A DNA stretch of 64,000 bases from Doris montereyensis (taxonomy: Eukaryota; Mollusca; Gastropoda; Nudibranchia; Dorididae), in contig JAXRKP010000066.1 of assembly GCA_037039925.1 (NCBI GenBank), positions 87,501 to 151,500 on the forward strand, read 5' to 3'. The notes beneath the pieces are model-generated. The model saw only the letters and a list, made by a program, of their open reading frames with translations. It searched no databases and had not been told where the DNA came from. Below, piece by piece: positions 12,301 through 21,500 of this stretch; position 1 is the first letter of the stretch; every line of letters starts with the position of its first letter. A program made the position numbers and the translations under genes.

Positions 12301-14223
12301 GAGCTCTTTTGTAGCTCTGGGAAACTCTCTATGTAGTTTGTTTATGAGGGCTGTGTTTGCCTGAGATGAGAGACTGACTCAGCCTAAAATAAATAAGAGA
12401 GATAATTCAAGATAACAAATGGTACAGTTTACAAACAATAAATTTATTTCTGATTTTTCCTAATTAAGGGTAAAAAAAAAGAAGATAAAAAGGGGAAAGC
12501 AAAGCAAGTGGAAAATTTCTAAAAGATATCTAGTTCATTGTACATCAATGATGTCAGGCACAAACCGGCCAAGTCGAAAAACACTAATTTCACAGGATAG
12601 GCAAACAACTGAATAATTCTCTTTGAAAATCGGTTTTAGATCATAACATTTTGCACACATGAGATGGATGGGATGTTTGTTTGTTCCAATGGGCTTATTA
12701 TGTTTTTACATGAAATTAATTTACTTTAACTTCTAGGACTTGGCTGTTTTAAGATATAAGAAATTGAAGCACTCAGCCATTTGTACCTTGACCAACCCAT
12801 TGAGTTGAAAACTGACTTGGCTGTTTTGAGCTGATATGAAAAACGAAAGCTCAACTTAGCCAGCTTGACAAAGCATAGTTTTGAAGCATTTCTATGAGAT
12901 AATGTCTTCTGTTATTTTTATACAGTGTAACTTTAGTTTCTGTTTTTAAGACGAGTAGCTATTTTTCTTATTAAAATAGGAAATTTCGGACATGGCCTGT
13001 TTGAGCCCAACACCATTGATATATACATACTTTCAAAATCCACCTTCGTAATGCAACCTTGATCCTCAATCATTCAGCTATTACAAGTTTGTTTGTTTTT
13101 TTAAATTACATCAAAGTAAGGTATGGAGAGAGTCATCAAATCAAGCAAATGAAAACTTTACTGACTTCTGGTTTGTTTTCTCTTGTTATGTTTTCATTTT
13201 CCCTGCCTCATTTTCATTACACTTACACCCCACATCCTTCATCATTGAACATTGGGAAAATAAAGAGAGGATATGAGCATCAAATGGAATGGCTGAGACT
13301 GGACAGTATCGACTGATAATATAATACAATGTAAATAATCTTGAAAACAATTCTCCAAAATCTGGGATTGAACAAAATGGAACAAAAAAGAAAGAACTAT
13401 CATTAGTTAGTGGGGACGAGTTTTGAAGTGGGGAACCGGTGAGAAAAACTAAAAGGCGTTAACTTTACTACAGTCTATGTAACTAAACCATAAATCTGTT
13501 TTGAAAAAGCCACGAAACATACATTTTGGTGAATAGTTGTCAAATAATATACTATTCAAACAAACTTTTCTGACCTAAATGGGGAATTTTAAAATTCACG
13601 TTACCCAAAGTTTTGTCAACAAAACCAACTGAAATTTTTCGTCTCCAGCAGATCTAACAAAATCTAGATTTAAAAACCCTTAAGTGTCATGTCAACTTTT
13701 CAGGTCCCATTTGAAGAAAAATAAAAAATTACAGCAGGGTAAGGGATAAGGAGTAGGGTTGGGGTAAGCGTAAGCATTAGGGATTGTGACAAATATCTCA
13801 ATATAAATGTTTTCAGTATTACTCCCCTTGGCAGTTCCCACTTCTGAACCTCCTCCTGCTTCTTCTCTATAATGGGACATGAGGTCATTCGAGCTTCGAG
13901 AGAGCCCTTTGAACGGTTCTGATAGGTGTAAGAAGGAAAGAGTGAGATGACAGATGGGATACTTTGGAAAAAGTGGGAAATTGACGTAAATATAAACATG
14001 TTTCTACATCATTATATCTAGCGGCAGAATACTTGATGGCTGTTCCCTCTGTTAGAGTGTGATGAATGCCTCGGGGACAAGTCCTCATTGCAACCGATTC
14101 TTTTTCTGGAGTGGCCAGAATGGGACGGCCTGGATTTCGACCCTAAGGACTGTAACAAAACAAAAAAATCATGGTCAGGAGTGAGGGTGACAGAGAGAGG
14201 TTTGAGTGAGCAGGAGGTGGAGG

Positions 14224-14278
<55 letters not shown>

Positions 14279-14315
14279 GGAGGGAGGGAGGGAGGAAGGG
14301 AGGAAGGGAGGGAGG

Positions 14316-14385
<70 letters not shown>

Positions 14386-17187
14386 TAATAAAATGACTCC
14401 CCTATAAATTGACGAGAACATGAGAAAAAAACCCAAACCAAACTATGTTGAATGTGATAAATTCATGTTTCTGGAGTTGAAACTATCTTGTTTTTTATTA
14501 TTATAGAAAATGAGACTCAAAATGTGTTATGTACGTGCACTTTTTATTTCAGCCGTAATGTCATCTAAAGATAGAAAATAATTCCTTTGTCTTGTAAATT
14601 TGCCACAAAATTATTCCTCTCCACTTTACTATTTTTTTAGGTCTTCGCTGTTACTTAACGACAATGTGATGATTTAGAGTTTGTTTCCATTGACCACAAA
14701 CGAATGCAGCCTCATACTCTTCATTTACTGCAGATTTTCTTCTTCATTTGCCAATTATTAGCATTGACTGGATTGATATTTAGGAGCCCTTTGACTACAA
14801 CAGTAATCCTATTCCCAGGTAAGCATCTGTATTTGGGGATTAGCAGTCCCGCCCTCCACGAGTCTTCTGCTGCCTTGCAAGCGGGTCTTGTCTGACCAAA
14901 AGCTAAGGGAGTTAACCACCCTAGTAGAAAACAACCTGCTGCCTTGCAGGACGGCCTTGGGTGACCAAAGGCTAAGGAAGTTAACCCTGACAGAAAATAA
15001 CAAGGCACGGTAGGGGGCCCTCAAGATGGCAGCCCCACCATCTACCTAGGGTACAGGGGGCCTGGCCTCAAGATGGCAGCCCCACCATCTACCTAGGGTA
15101 CAGGGGGCCTGGCTCAAGATGGCAGCCCCACCATCTACCTAGGGTACAGGGGGCCTATCCAAAACCAAACTGATTCAAAGAAAGAAATATGGTATACACG
15201 GATTGAACTTTCCAAGACGAACATGGAAACAACACGGACTGTGATTTTTGGAACATGGAATATTAGGGCAATAAATGGAAAAGAGATAGAATTAGCCGAA
15301 GAAATGAAAAAAAATTCAAAGTAGACATTTTGGCCGTTTTAGAAACAAAGAAAAAAGGACAAGGAATAGAAAATATAGGACCAAATCATACTTTACTCTT
15401 TCAGGAGCAGATGTTAAATATAGAGCTAGAGCAGGAGTAGGTCTCCTCTCCTAATGCATAAAAGGCAAGAAAACTACTAGAAAGTTGGAATTTTATAAGC
15501 CCACGACTATTAGAGGTAAATATCAAACCAAAAGGAAGAGAAATTAAATTATTAATAGCTTATGGACCAAACGAAGATGCCACTAAAGAAGAAAAAGATA
15601 TCCTTGAAAACGATTTACAAATAGCTGCAGAGAATCTCAAACCCAAACAGGAACTAATGGTTTTAGGAGATTTAAAGGCTAGAGTAGGCAACAATGTAGA
15701 AACATCAGGAGGAATAATGGGTAAAGAAGGAGAGATAACTTCTCCAAATGGAGAGAGACTTATAGTCTAGATCTTTAACTAAAGAATAAGATGAAAAAGC
15801 CAACACATTTTTTCCTCATAAAGATATCCATAAATATACAAGTGTAAATGAAAAGATGTGAAAAGTCAATGATAGACTACATAATAGTTACAATTACATA
15901 ATTCTTCCAGAACATATGAAACAAGGAGTACAGATCAATTAGTAAGAGTAACAAGTAATCCAGATGAGACAGCTGAAGATATCCCAATAGTAGAACTCCA
16001 AACAGCTATAAGAAAAGTGAAATTAGGAAAGGCCCCAGGATAGATATATATATATATATATATATGTTACTCCTAAATATACATATACATTAATTCCAAA
16101 AGGTACTCTTTTCATCGTATTATAAACATTTAAAAAAATGAATATTTCTCATTTACTTAATTGCTCTAATTTATGCGTTCTTGACATGATAGTCATATTG
16201 AAAATTAATAAACAAAACAGCAAATAGACAGCAAATCTAATTTCTACCTAGTTTCCAGAAAATCTATATTCTAAAAATATGAAATTATTGATTTGTGATT
16301 CAATTGTGAAAAAGAATGTATTAACAAATTTATATTTATATTATGTATATATATGGCAATCTTAGTCAGATGAAAGGAAATGAAGAAGAATATCTTGGTT
16401 ACAGTGGACATTCTAAAAAACATGCTATTCTTGTAAAACTTAATGTTTACCCTCTGATTTAACTGGTGAGAACAATGATCTAGCCGTGTGGTGAAAAAGC
16501 AAATGCCCGAGGGTAAAGCAGCAAGCAAAATGGTGGAATAAGGAACAGCAAAATCAGAAAGTTTTCATTAGCTTCTCAGTTTCTCCTTTCTTCCTTCAGT
16601 GTCATTGAATCAATGAAAAATATATGATATATAGAAATCTATTTAGTCTATGAGGGCAAAAGGTATAAATATTTTTTTAGCAAACTTACAGAAGCAGCAG
16701 ACGATGCTGATGGTTTATTAAACCGAGGGTCTTCCCATTGGGTTTCCTTATGTTAGATGATTAAGGAAAAACTGAAATACAAGTACAAGAGGCATTAATT
16801 GAATGCATAATGAACTAAAATGCTGTTCAAATCTTTTTTAAAATAATTTTATCCCTGTCCGCTTTTATGATCCCACTTTTCTCAGAAACGAAAAATATTT
16901 TCCCTACACAAAGCATCCCTAACATCCCAGCCGGTCCAGCTAACAATTTACTAACATCCCACTTTGGGGAACAGTCAGGACAAATATTTTCTCACTATCC
17001 GAATCGTCGCCATGCTAAGTGTTTCAGAATGATTACCGATGACAGCCAACTCATGCATATAAACTTGACCAGGATAATAAAACAGCCACGTGTGCATAAT
17101 TAAAAGCGGTGTAAACTGCTTCACCCACCTATTTGAGACAACAAGACGCTGCTCGGCACCTGTGGCGGGACGACTGGCTTTTTCCAT
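6286..17187 (-). CDS. Split gene: WW half-domain plus CUE/UBA-like segment
   Basis: Six exon-like blocks on the minus strand (17129-17187, 16690-16746, 12281-12360, 11588-11745, 9812-9858, 6286-6389), each with AG acceptor and GT donor where applicable. From 16746 down, all junction phases fit: phase 0 into 12360, 2+1 into 11745, 1+2 into 9858, 0 into 6389. The joined reading frame has no stop. In order it shows the end of a WW domain (ETQWEDPR), an amphipathic stretch with a LHREFP motif like CUE/UBA helices, a Pro/Gln/Lys-rich linker and a Ser/Thr-rich tail. WW domains bind proline-rich peptides and CUE/UBA folds usually bind ubiquitin; a ubiquitin-linked adaptor is an inference only. I do not recognise the gene. 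The front half of the WW domain was not found, and the last exon ends in phase 2, so the gene continues beyond 6286 towards lower coordinates. Confidence 0.6.
6975..8930 (-). mobile_element. Decayed CR1/Jockey-type LINE (endonuclease and RT parts)
   Basis: Reading on the minus strand from about 8930: HLNINSLRNK (start of an AP-like endonuclease), RRDHDGHGGGIATWVRSDLL (catalytic EN segment, 8670-8760), LIDVILINKIEL and STGVSDYH (EN end, 8090-8210), then the pre-RT region (7486-7809) and RT blocks AIFMDLSKAFDCLPN, PQGSI and YADD (7000-7304). Many stops and frame changes. A MITE (8221-8389) interrupts it. It lies in an intron of the minus-strand WW/CUE-like gene, in the same orientation. Confidence 0.8.
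8221..8389. mobile_element. MITE with 37-bp terminal inverted repeats
   Basis: The arms 8221-8257 and 8353-8389 are reverse complements with two mismatches; both begin CACAGGGCAACTTTAG outward. Terminal CAGGG is hAT-like, but no clear 8-bp target duplication was found. A third, related half-arm (TTTAGTCGCC...GTTGCC..TGTGCGCG) lies inside at about 8286-8322. The element interrupts the endonuclease part of the LINE at 6975-8930. Confidence 0.7.
8995..9275 (-). mobile_element. tRNA-derived SINE, family 4
   Basis: Reverse complement: GAACCGCAGTGTTGTGAGTT, GGTTCAAGCCCCACGGCTGG (B box), CAACATTGTACTCTTAGGAA, TTCACTCTACTTTCCTCACT and AGAGAAAGATCTTGTCAGAG, then a 3' part to CAACTCCC at about 9017. 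Other copies: 48625-48840, 49787-50100, 53215-53395, 11366-11450. Confidence 0.75.
9285..9750 (+). mobile_element. piggyBac-type MITE, 3' truncated copy
   Basis: TTAA at 9281-9284 is followed by CTCAGTGCAGTCACAG, the same terminus as the element at 62452. Shared internal blocks include GATTTTGACCTGCTTTCAAT, AGGAATGGTTTTTTTGCTAT and ATTAAACCTATCATAAAC. The right terminus seen in the other copy is absent here. No coding capacity. Confidence 0.6.
9812..9858 (-). CDS. Short exon of minus-strand gene
   Basis: A 47-base exon with acceptor TTGAAG and donor CAA|GTGAGT. Joined to the preceding exon (C + GG gives Arg) it reads MSHQRQAVLHLGQPQ and leaves in phase 0. It is short and low in information, so support rests mainly on splice sites and phase agreement on both sides. 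Confidence 0.45.
10009..10025 (+). repeat. Homopolymer C17
   Basis: Seventeen consecutive C. The same kind of tract, G21, occurs at 62959-62979. Confidence 0.9.
10497..10806 (+). repeat. 42-bp minisatellite, 7-8 units
   Basis: Unit TTTTTTATGGATTTGATCTA then GTTTTACAAGGTTGAAGGTAGA; copies differ in T-run length and a G/C at ATCTA(G/C)TTTT. In an intron of the minus-strand gene. A short (TGTC)n tract follows at 10858-10876. Confidence 0.95.
11366..11450 (-). mobile_element. tRNA-derived SINE, family 4 (fragment)
   Basis: The reverse complement contains GGTTGAAGACCATGGCTGGC and CACAATGTTGTACTCTTAAG, the B-box region and start of the family-4 body only. Confidence 0.6.
11588..11745 (-). CDS. 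Exon: end of helical segment and Pro/Lys linker
   Basis: A 158-base exon flanked by CTCCCACAG and GTAAGTTG. It reads CHENERETREQLKDLGFL and then a Lys/Pro/Gln-rich linker with TKPSHPQPTHQKTPE. The EQLKDLGF end is like the last helix of UBA/CUE folds. It enters with one base and leaves in phase 1, both compatible with its neighbours. No frame damage. Confidence 0.65.
12281..12360 (-). CDS. Exon: CUE/UBA-like helical segment
   Basis: An 80-base exon; the acceptor CTCATCTCAG and the donor GTAAGTGCTG are both strong. The peptide starts ANTALINKLHREFPRATKEL and runs on to LFQ. The spacing of hydrophobic residues with FP followed by a Leu-Ile pair is like the first helices of CUE domains (ubiquitin binding). 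It ends with CT, which the next exon completes to a Leu codon with its first base, C. The family call is by eye and could be wrong. Confidence 0.6.
12361..14087 (-). other. Intron of minus-strand gene, no recognised element
   Basis: AT-rich with poly-A/AAAG-like text near 12470 and a few short open frames of no recognisable content. I see no exon, SINE or LINE in it. Confidence 0.5.
14228..14384 (+). repeat. (GA)n with an internal GGGA/GGAA block
   Basis: Near-pure GA dinucleotides broken at 14276-14320 by GGGAGGGAGGGAGGAAGGGA. The purine strand is plus. Gives spurious RERERE and SLSLSL frames. Confidence 0.95.
14838..16042 (+). mobile_element. LINE copy A: repeated 5' UTR, endonuclease start, internal deletion
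   Basis: The 5' UTR holds two about 68-bp units (14866-14999) and three about 47-bp units (15020-15158). An ATG at 15223 then opens METTRTVIFGTWNIRAINGK, the start of an AP-like endonuclease of the kind found in RTE-like LINEs; further EN text (VDILAVLETKKKGQGIENIG, RARAGVGLL) needs frame changes. From about 15920 the text is pre-RT (ETAEDIPIVELQTAIRKVK), so the rest of EN is deleted. It ends in TA repeats at 16043. Same family as copies at 20240-23790 and 28990-29430. Confidence 0.75.
15020..15158 (+). promoter_or_regulatory. Three 46-47-bp LINE 5'-UTR monomers with YY1-like motif
   Basis: Units start at 15020, 15067 and 15113, each with CTCAAGATGGCAGCCCCACC then ATCTACCTAGGGTACAGGGG. CAAGATGGC matches the YY1 core. 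They end about 65 bases before the LINE ATG at 15223, where a LINE promoter would lie. Promoter function is inferred. Confidence 0.6.
16043..16063 (+). repeat. (TA)n at the break of LINE copy A
   Basis: TAGATATATATATATATATA replaces the LINE sequence after AAATTAGGAAAGGCCCCAGG. Confidence 0.85.
16690..16746 (-). CDS. Exon: C-terminal half of a WW domain
   Basis: A 57-base, 19-codon exon between an acceptor (CATAAG) and a strong donor (GTAAGTTTG) on the minus strand. It reads ETQWEDPRFNKPSASSAAS. The TQWEDPR string is the classic third strand and C-terminal proline of a WW domain; the central Trp and final Pro are present. The exon is phase 0 at both ends and joins the next exon (12360) without a break. 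The upstream half of the domain must be in another exon. Confidence 0.65.
17129..17187 (-). CDS. Possible first coding exon (ATG) of minus-strand gene
   Basis: On the minus strand an ATG at 17187 stands in a fair initiation context (purine at -3 absent, G at +4) and opens MEKASRPATGAEQRLVVSN, followed by AG|GTGGGT as donor. It ends in phase 2, whereas the next recognised exon (16746) opens in phase 0, so at least one exon, presumably carrying the first half of the WW domain, is missing between them or lies where I could not see it. Membership in the same gene is therefore unproven. Confidence 0.35.
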
Positions 17188-17189
17188 CC

Positions 17190-18880
17190 TGTCCTAACAA
17201 ACCTTGTTAACCTGTGCAGCAGATTTTACCATGTTCATCCCCTAACCTTGTGGCGTAAATGCACATTTTTTCCATGTTGATGGAGCATGCCTTTAAACTG
17301 TGTTTACATATTTTCATTGGGGTTTTTCCCTCACTATTGGCTCAAGAAAAGCTGAAAACTAGCTTTCTAATTGGTTGGCGTATCATATTTTTTGAGAAAC
17401 TGATGTCCTCTCGCTATCCGCTGGAGCCTTGGAAAAGTCCGATAAGATAGGAGGTGTAACTTTATACGGTCTCAAGGAAGAGTAGACCAGACCCTCCTGT
17501 TACAGAGTGAGAAAGGATTGTACACGTCCGCCTAAGATCCCGATTCAGTTAATATCCCAATTTTTTTCAATCTCCAAAGGGGACACTACTGTATTTATAT
17601 TATAATTTCATGGTAAAAAAGATATAACACTTCAGAAAACATACGGTGATAGTCAAATTTGTGGGTCCCCTTTTAAGAAATCTAGATCTTGATTTGACTC
17701 AGTGTCTGATGCTGTGATTGTAGCTTTAATGAAGATCCGGACAGGCATTTGTGGTGGCGTGTTTGTAATAATTATGGACAGTGCTTCTGTTTTTCATTCT
17801 TACAATTCATCATGTCTCCAGAGCTAGATATCTACATGTGTATATGTATAGATTAAGATTGTTTGGTCTGTCATACATATATGTTATATTCAGATCTAAA
17901 TTGAATGTGATCTTATCATATGCAGATAGATGTATGTAGATCTAACAACAATAAAATCATACTCAAAAAAATGTTTTCACTGTGTGGAATATCTTATTTG
18001 GGTGAAGGCACAAATGATGATTGATCTGTACAGTCAAATAAAAAGGCATCAATGACATCGCTTAGAACAGGAACATTCTAGACAAGTTAGGTAGAGTTAT
18101 ATGGATCTAAAAGAAAAGGATTACACTTCAAGCCTTTGAGTATTTTGTACAAAATTGGTCCCCTGATATAGACAGGAGTGAAGTAAAGTTCCCCAAGGCC
18201 ATTACGTTTAGAGAGCCAGAACTTATACCTGTTTCTCTTAGTGTGAAGTCTTGAGTGTTCTTGACAATGGAAATCCCTCTAAATCTACATTATTGGTTTG
18301 AGAGGACTCCCATAGTCAGGCATGCTTAAATGAATTTCCGCTTGTGAGCGAAACTCAACGAGGAGTAATTATAACACATATCAAACCGTCTTATAGATAT
18401 CCTGAAATCTAGTTTTTTTTAACGAAATAAACCTTTTTTGGACACAATAACCCATCTAGACTGATCGAGTTGAATCTTAAAACTTCAAACAGTAGCCCTT
18501 TTTATCTTTGTCACTGTTTTCAGTTTCTTGGTTCAGCCTTCAGGGATGATGTTTGATAGATATTTGTTTTTTTCCTTATAATTCATAACTAGATCTAATG
18601 TTTATTGCTTACCTTTATACATTTAGACCTATTGTAGGCTTGTATTTTATTTCATCACATTATCAATACAAATTTTACACATCTTTTAATTCATTCGGAC
18701 ATGACATGTAATAAGGAACAGCAGGCACGCAAGGGAATAAATAAATAAATAATACAAATTTGTCTTTTATCATTTACTTATTCTCTTGACAGACTTGCCT
18801 AGTTTCAACCAAACAACCTTGACAATGAAGAATCTGGGTCTGAATATCAATCTAAGTAACCAGTTAACGGTAAACTTCAA
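17190..18880. other. Intergenic, upstream of minus-strand gene
   Basis: Unique-looking AT-rich sequence between the presumed start of the minus-strand gene and the transposon copy at 18890, apart from the family-1 SINE fragment at 18185. A promoter for the minus gene would be expected near 17200-17500; no TATA-like or CpG-rich feature stands out. Confidence 0.4.
18185..18260 (-). mobile_element. tRNA-derived SINE, family 1 (3' fragment)
   Basis: The reverse complement has CACACTAAGAGAAACAGGTA and the CTGGCTCTCTAAACG stretch, matching the family-1 tail (cf. 678-735). Head absent. Confidence 0.5.
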
Positions 18881-18889
18881 CCCTGGTTA

Positions 18890-19500
18890 AAAAAAAATTG
18901 TACAAAATGGTCCATCCCCACTTTCCCCGTTTGTCAAAATTTTAATGTTACATTTCTTGCAAGTATTATACACCATGTTAAAGCATAGAACCTGGCGATT
19001 CCAGATATATGTATTCAAGAGATAGCGGAGCACTATGAGGCGAGTAAATTAGCTTTTAAAAGTCATGTTTTTCAGTCAAGGGGCGTAACTGAAAATTATT
19101 GGCCGCATGCCAATGACGCAACATTATATGCGTCATTGCCCGGGTCCATCTACCGAGAGTTCCTTGGCGTTTTACTTAAAGACGCAATGTTTGGGCATCT
19201 TGATTGTAGAGTTCCCTAGTTCTCAATGAGATGTGGTCTGTGTTTGTGTTAAGCAACACCTCAGCCGTTAAGTCCGTGGCCGGTGCCCTACAGTTGATGA
19301 CTCACACACATGGGATCAAGTGGGTGGACGATAACCGATACTTATCATTCCGTTTTTTTTAGTAAAATTCTGTGATTGTACACCTAGATGTCTATATATA
19401 CTATCTTCTTTTTGTGCATTTGGGTTTATCATGCATGCCATTCTGCTAACACAGATAAACTTCACAGCTTATGTAACAAGTGAGAATGCCATAAGTATGA
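18890..19500. mobile_element. Diverged partial copy of the TA-flanked transposon
   Basis: Reverse complement of about 22940-23530. Shared blocks include ACAAAATGGTCCATCCCC, TTTTTCAGTCAAGGGGC(G/A)TAAC, the TTCTCAATGAGATGTG region with GTGTTTGTGTT and GTAAAATTCTGTGATTGTAC, in order. The outer inverted repeat is eroded and the far side could not be traced past about 19500. Confidence 0.7.
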
Positions 19501-21500
19501 ATGAGCTGTGGGCCAGGCCTATGTTGATGTCACTCTTCATTCGGCTGACAACACCAGCAGAACGACAAAACTTAGGTAGCCCACTCTCACTCCCTTTAAT
19601 AGAATTAAGCATTGTGCCATTGCAGTAAAAATGTAACAGTGTTGTGTCACAATTGATTACATGTTTGTCACAAGTTCATTTGTTCTTTTCAAGTTCATTT
19701 CTTTCTCTTTTGCATATATCTTATTGAATGTTTTGTTTACCAAACCACATGTTTACCTTATGGTAAAACTCTATTCAAGGAAATTTTTGGTACATAATAT
19801 TGTTTTGTTGAGGCTTGCCGTGTGGGTCAATTACATTTCATTCACCAGTTGCTTTGTTTCTTGAGAGCATTTATTTCTATTAAAAAATGCCTTAAGATTT
19901 ATTTCTTTGTTTGTGTGTGTATGTATTTTTTGTTTATTTCCTCGTTTTATTCATTGTATGTTTAATAAAAAAAGATGCCGTACTGTTTTTCATGTTTTGC
20001 TCTGAAACTGACTGTTGGTCAGAAAGATAAATATACAAACAGACATGCATGCAGAGAAGGAAAGAAAAAAAAAGAAGAAGAGAGAAACAGTTTCTAAGAG
20101 ATGAGAAAATGAGAAATGAAAGACATGAAGATTAAAAGACAAAGAGAGGGAAGGGGACAGATAGAGAGAAAGGTGGGAATTTGCTCATATGCCCAACCCC
20201 TTGAACAGGTGGTGTTTGGTCTCTCAAAAAAAAAACATATATAGGAGGAATTGCACAGAATTATTGATGTCTGAACACCATGGTCATAGTCATACAGATC
20301 TAGTGAACAAATCAATAACAAGTAATCGAGATGAGACAGCCGAAGATGTAGATATCTCAATGGAAGAACTTCAAACAGCTATAAGAAAAGTGAAATTAGG
20401 AAAAGCCCAAGGAGCAGATCAAGTTTATCCAGAAATGATTAAAAACCAAGGGAGAGAGGCAGACAAACTACTACATGCAATATGTGAACAAACAGGTGCC
20501 AGACGATTGGAATAAGGGAACGGTGTACCAATACACAAGAAAGGATCAACTATGGAATACTCAAACTATAGAGGGATATCACTACTTAGCATGTACCAGG
20601 AAAAGTGTATGCCAGGATTCTGGAAATGAGACTAAGGAAAAGAGTAGAGGATCAGATTGAAGAACACCAGAGTGGATTTAGACCAGGAAGAAGTGTACAA
20701 GATCACATATTTACAATTAGACAAATAGAAAAATTCCTTTGAGAGAAACATTGACTTGCACCTGTGTTTTATTGACTTAGAAAAGTCATTTGACACCGTG
20801 AGGAGGGACGAACTATGGCATTCCTTAAAAGAACACAACTTGAAGTGCAAAATTTAATAGAAGTCATTAAAAGGTTTTACAATAAACCAACATGTGCAGT
20901 GAGAGTAGCTGGAAATGTATCAGAAGAATTTGATGAGTAAGACAGGGTTGTATCCTAAGACCTCTCTTGTTTAGCACATGTATGGATTCAATCACAAAGG
21001 CATCCTCAACAATGAAGAAAATGAATGTAGGTATGTGGAAGCTCAAACCAGTAAATGTATCAGTGCTTTCATTTACTGATGATTTAGTTCTGTTTGGAAA
21101 ATCAGAAAGGGACTTCCAGTCAAATATCAACATAATGAATTTTAAAAAAGAGGAATGAGAGTAAATGCAAAGAAAACCAAAACAATGCTAGTAACTAGGA
21201 AGCTAAAACACAAAATCTTAAATTAGGCAAGGAGATTTTAGAACAAGTTCAAAGCTACAATTACTTGGAGTAATGATTAACTCAGAAGGAAAACTAAGAG
21301 AAGAAATCAGCCAGAGAATCCAAAAGGCAAGTGCAATATATAACCATCTAGGAAGCATTTGTGGGTAAACAAGAATTGTCAACAAAAACCAAAATGGCAA
21401 TATACAACACAGTTTATTGTCCTAATCTCCTCTATGGCAGTGAAACCTGGACCTTAGACAGTAGGGAATACAGTAGAGTACAGGCAGCCGAAATGAAATA

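Noticed and set aside
20240..21200. Possible functional reverse transcriptase gene
   Set aside because: The RT motifs are present but broken by several stops and frame changes and by a 2-kb insertion; it is a dead LINE copy.
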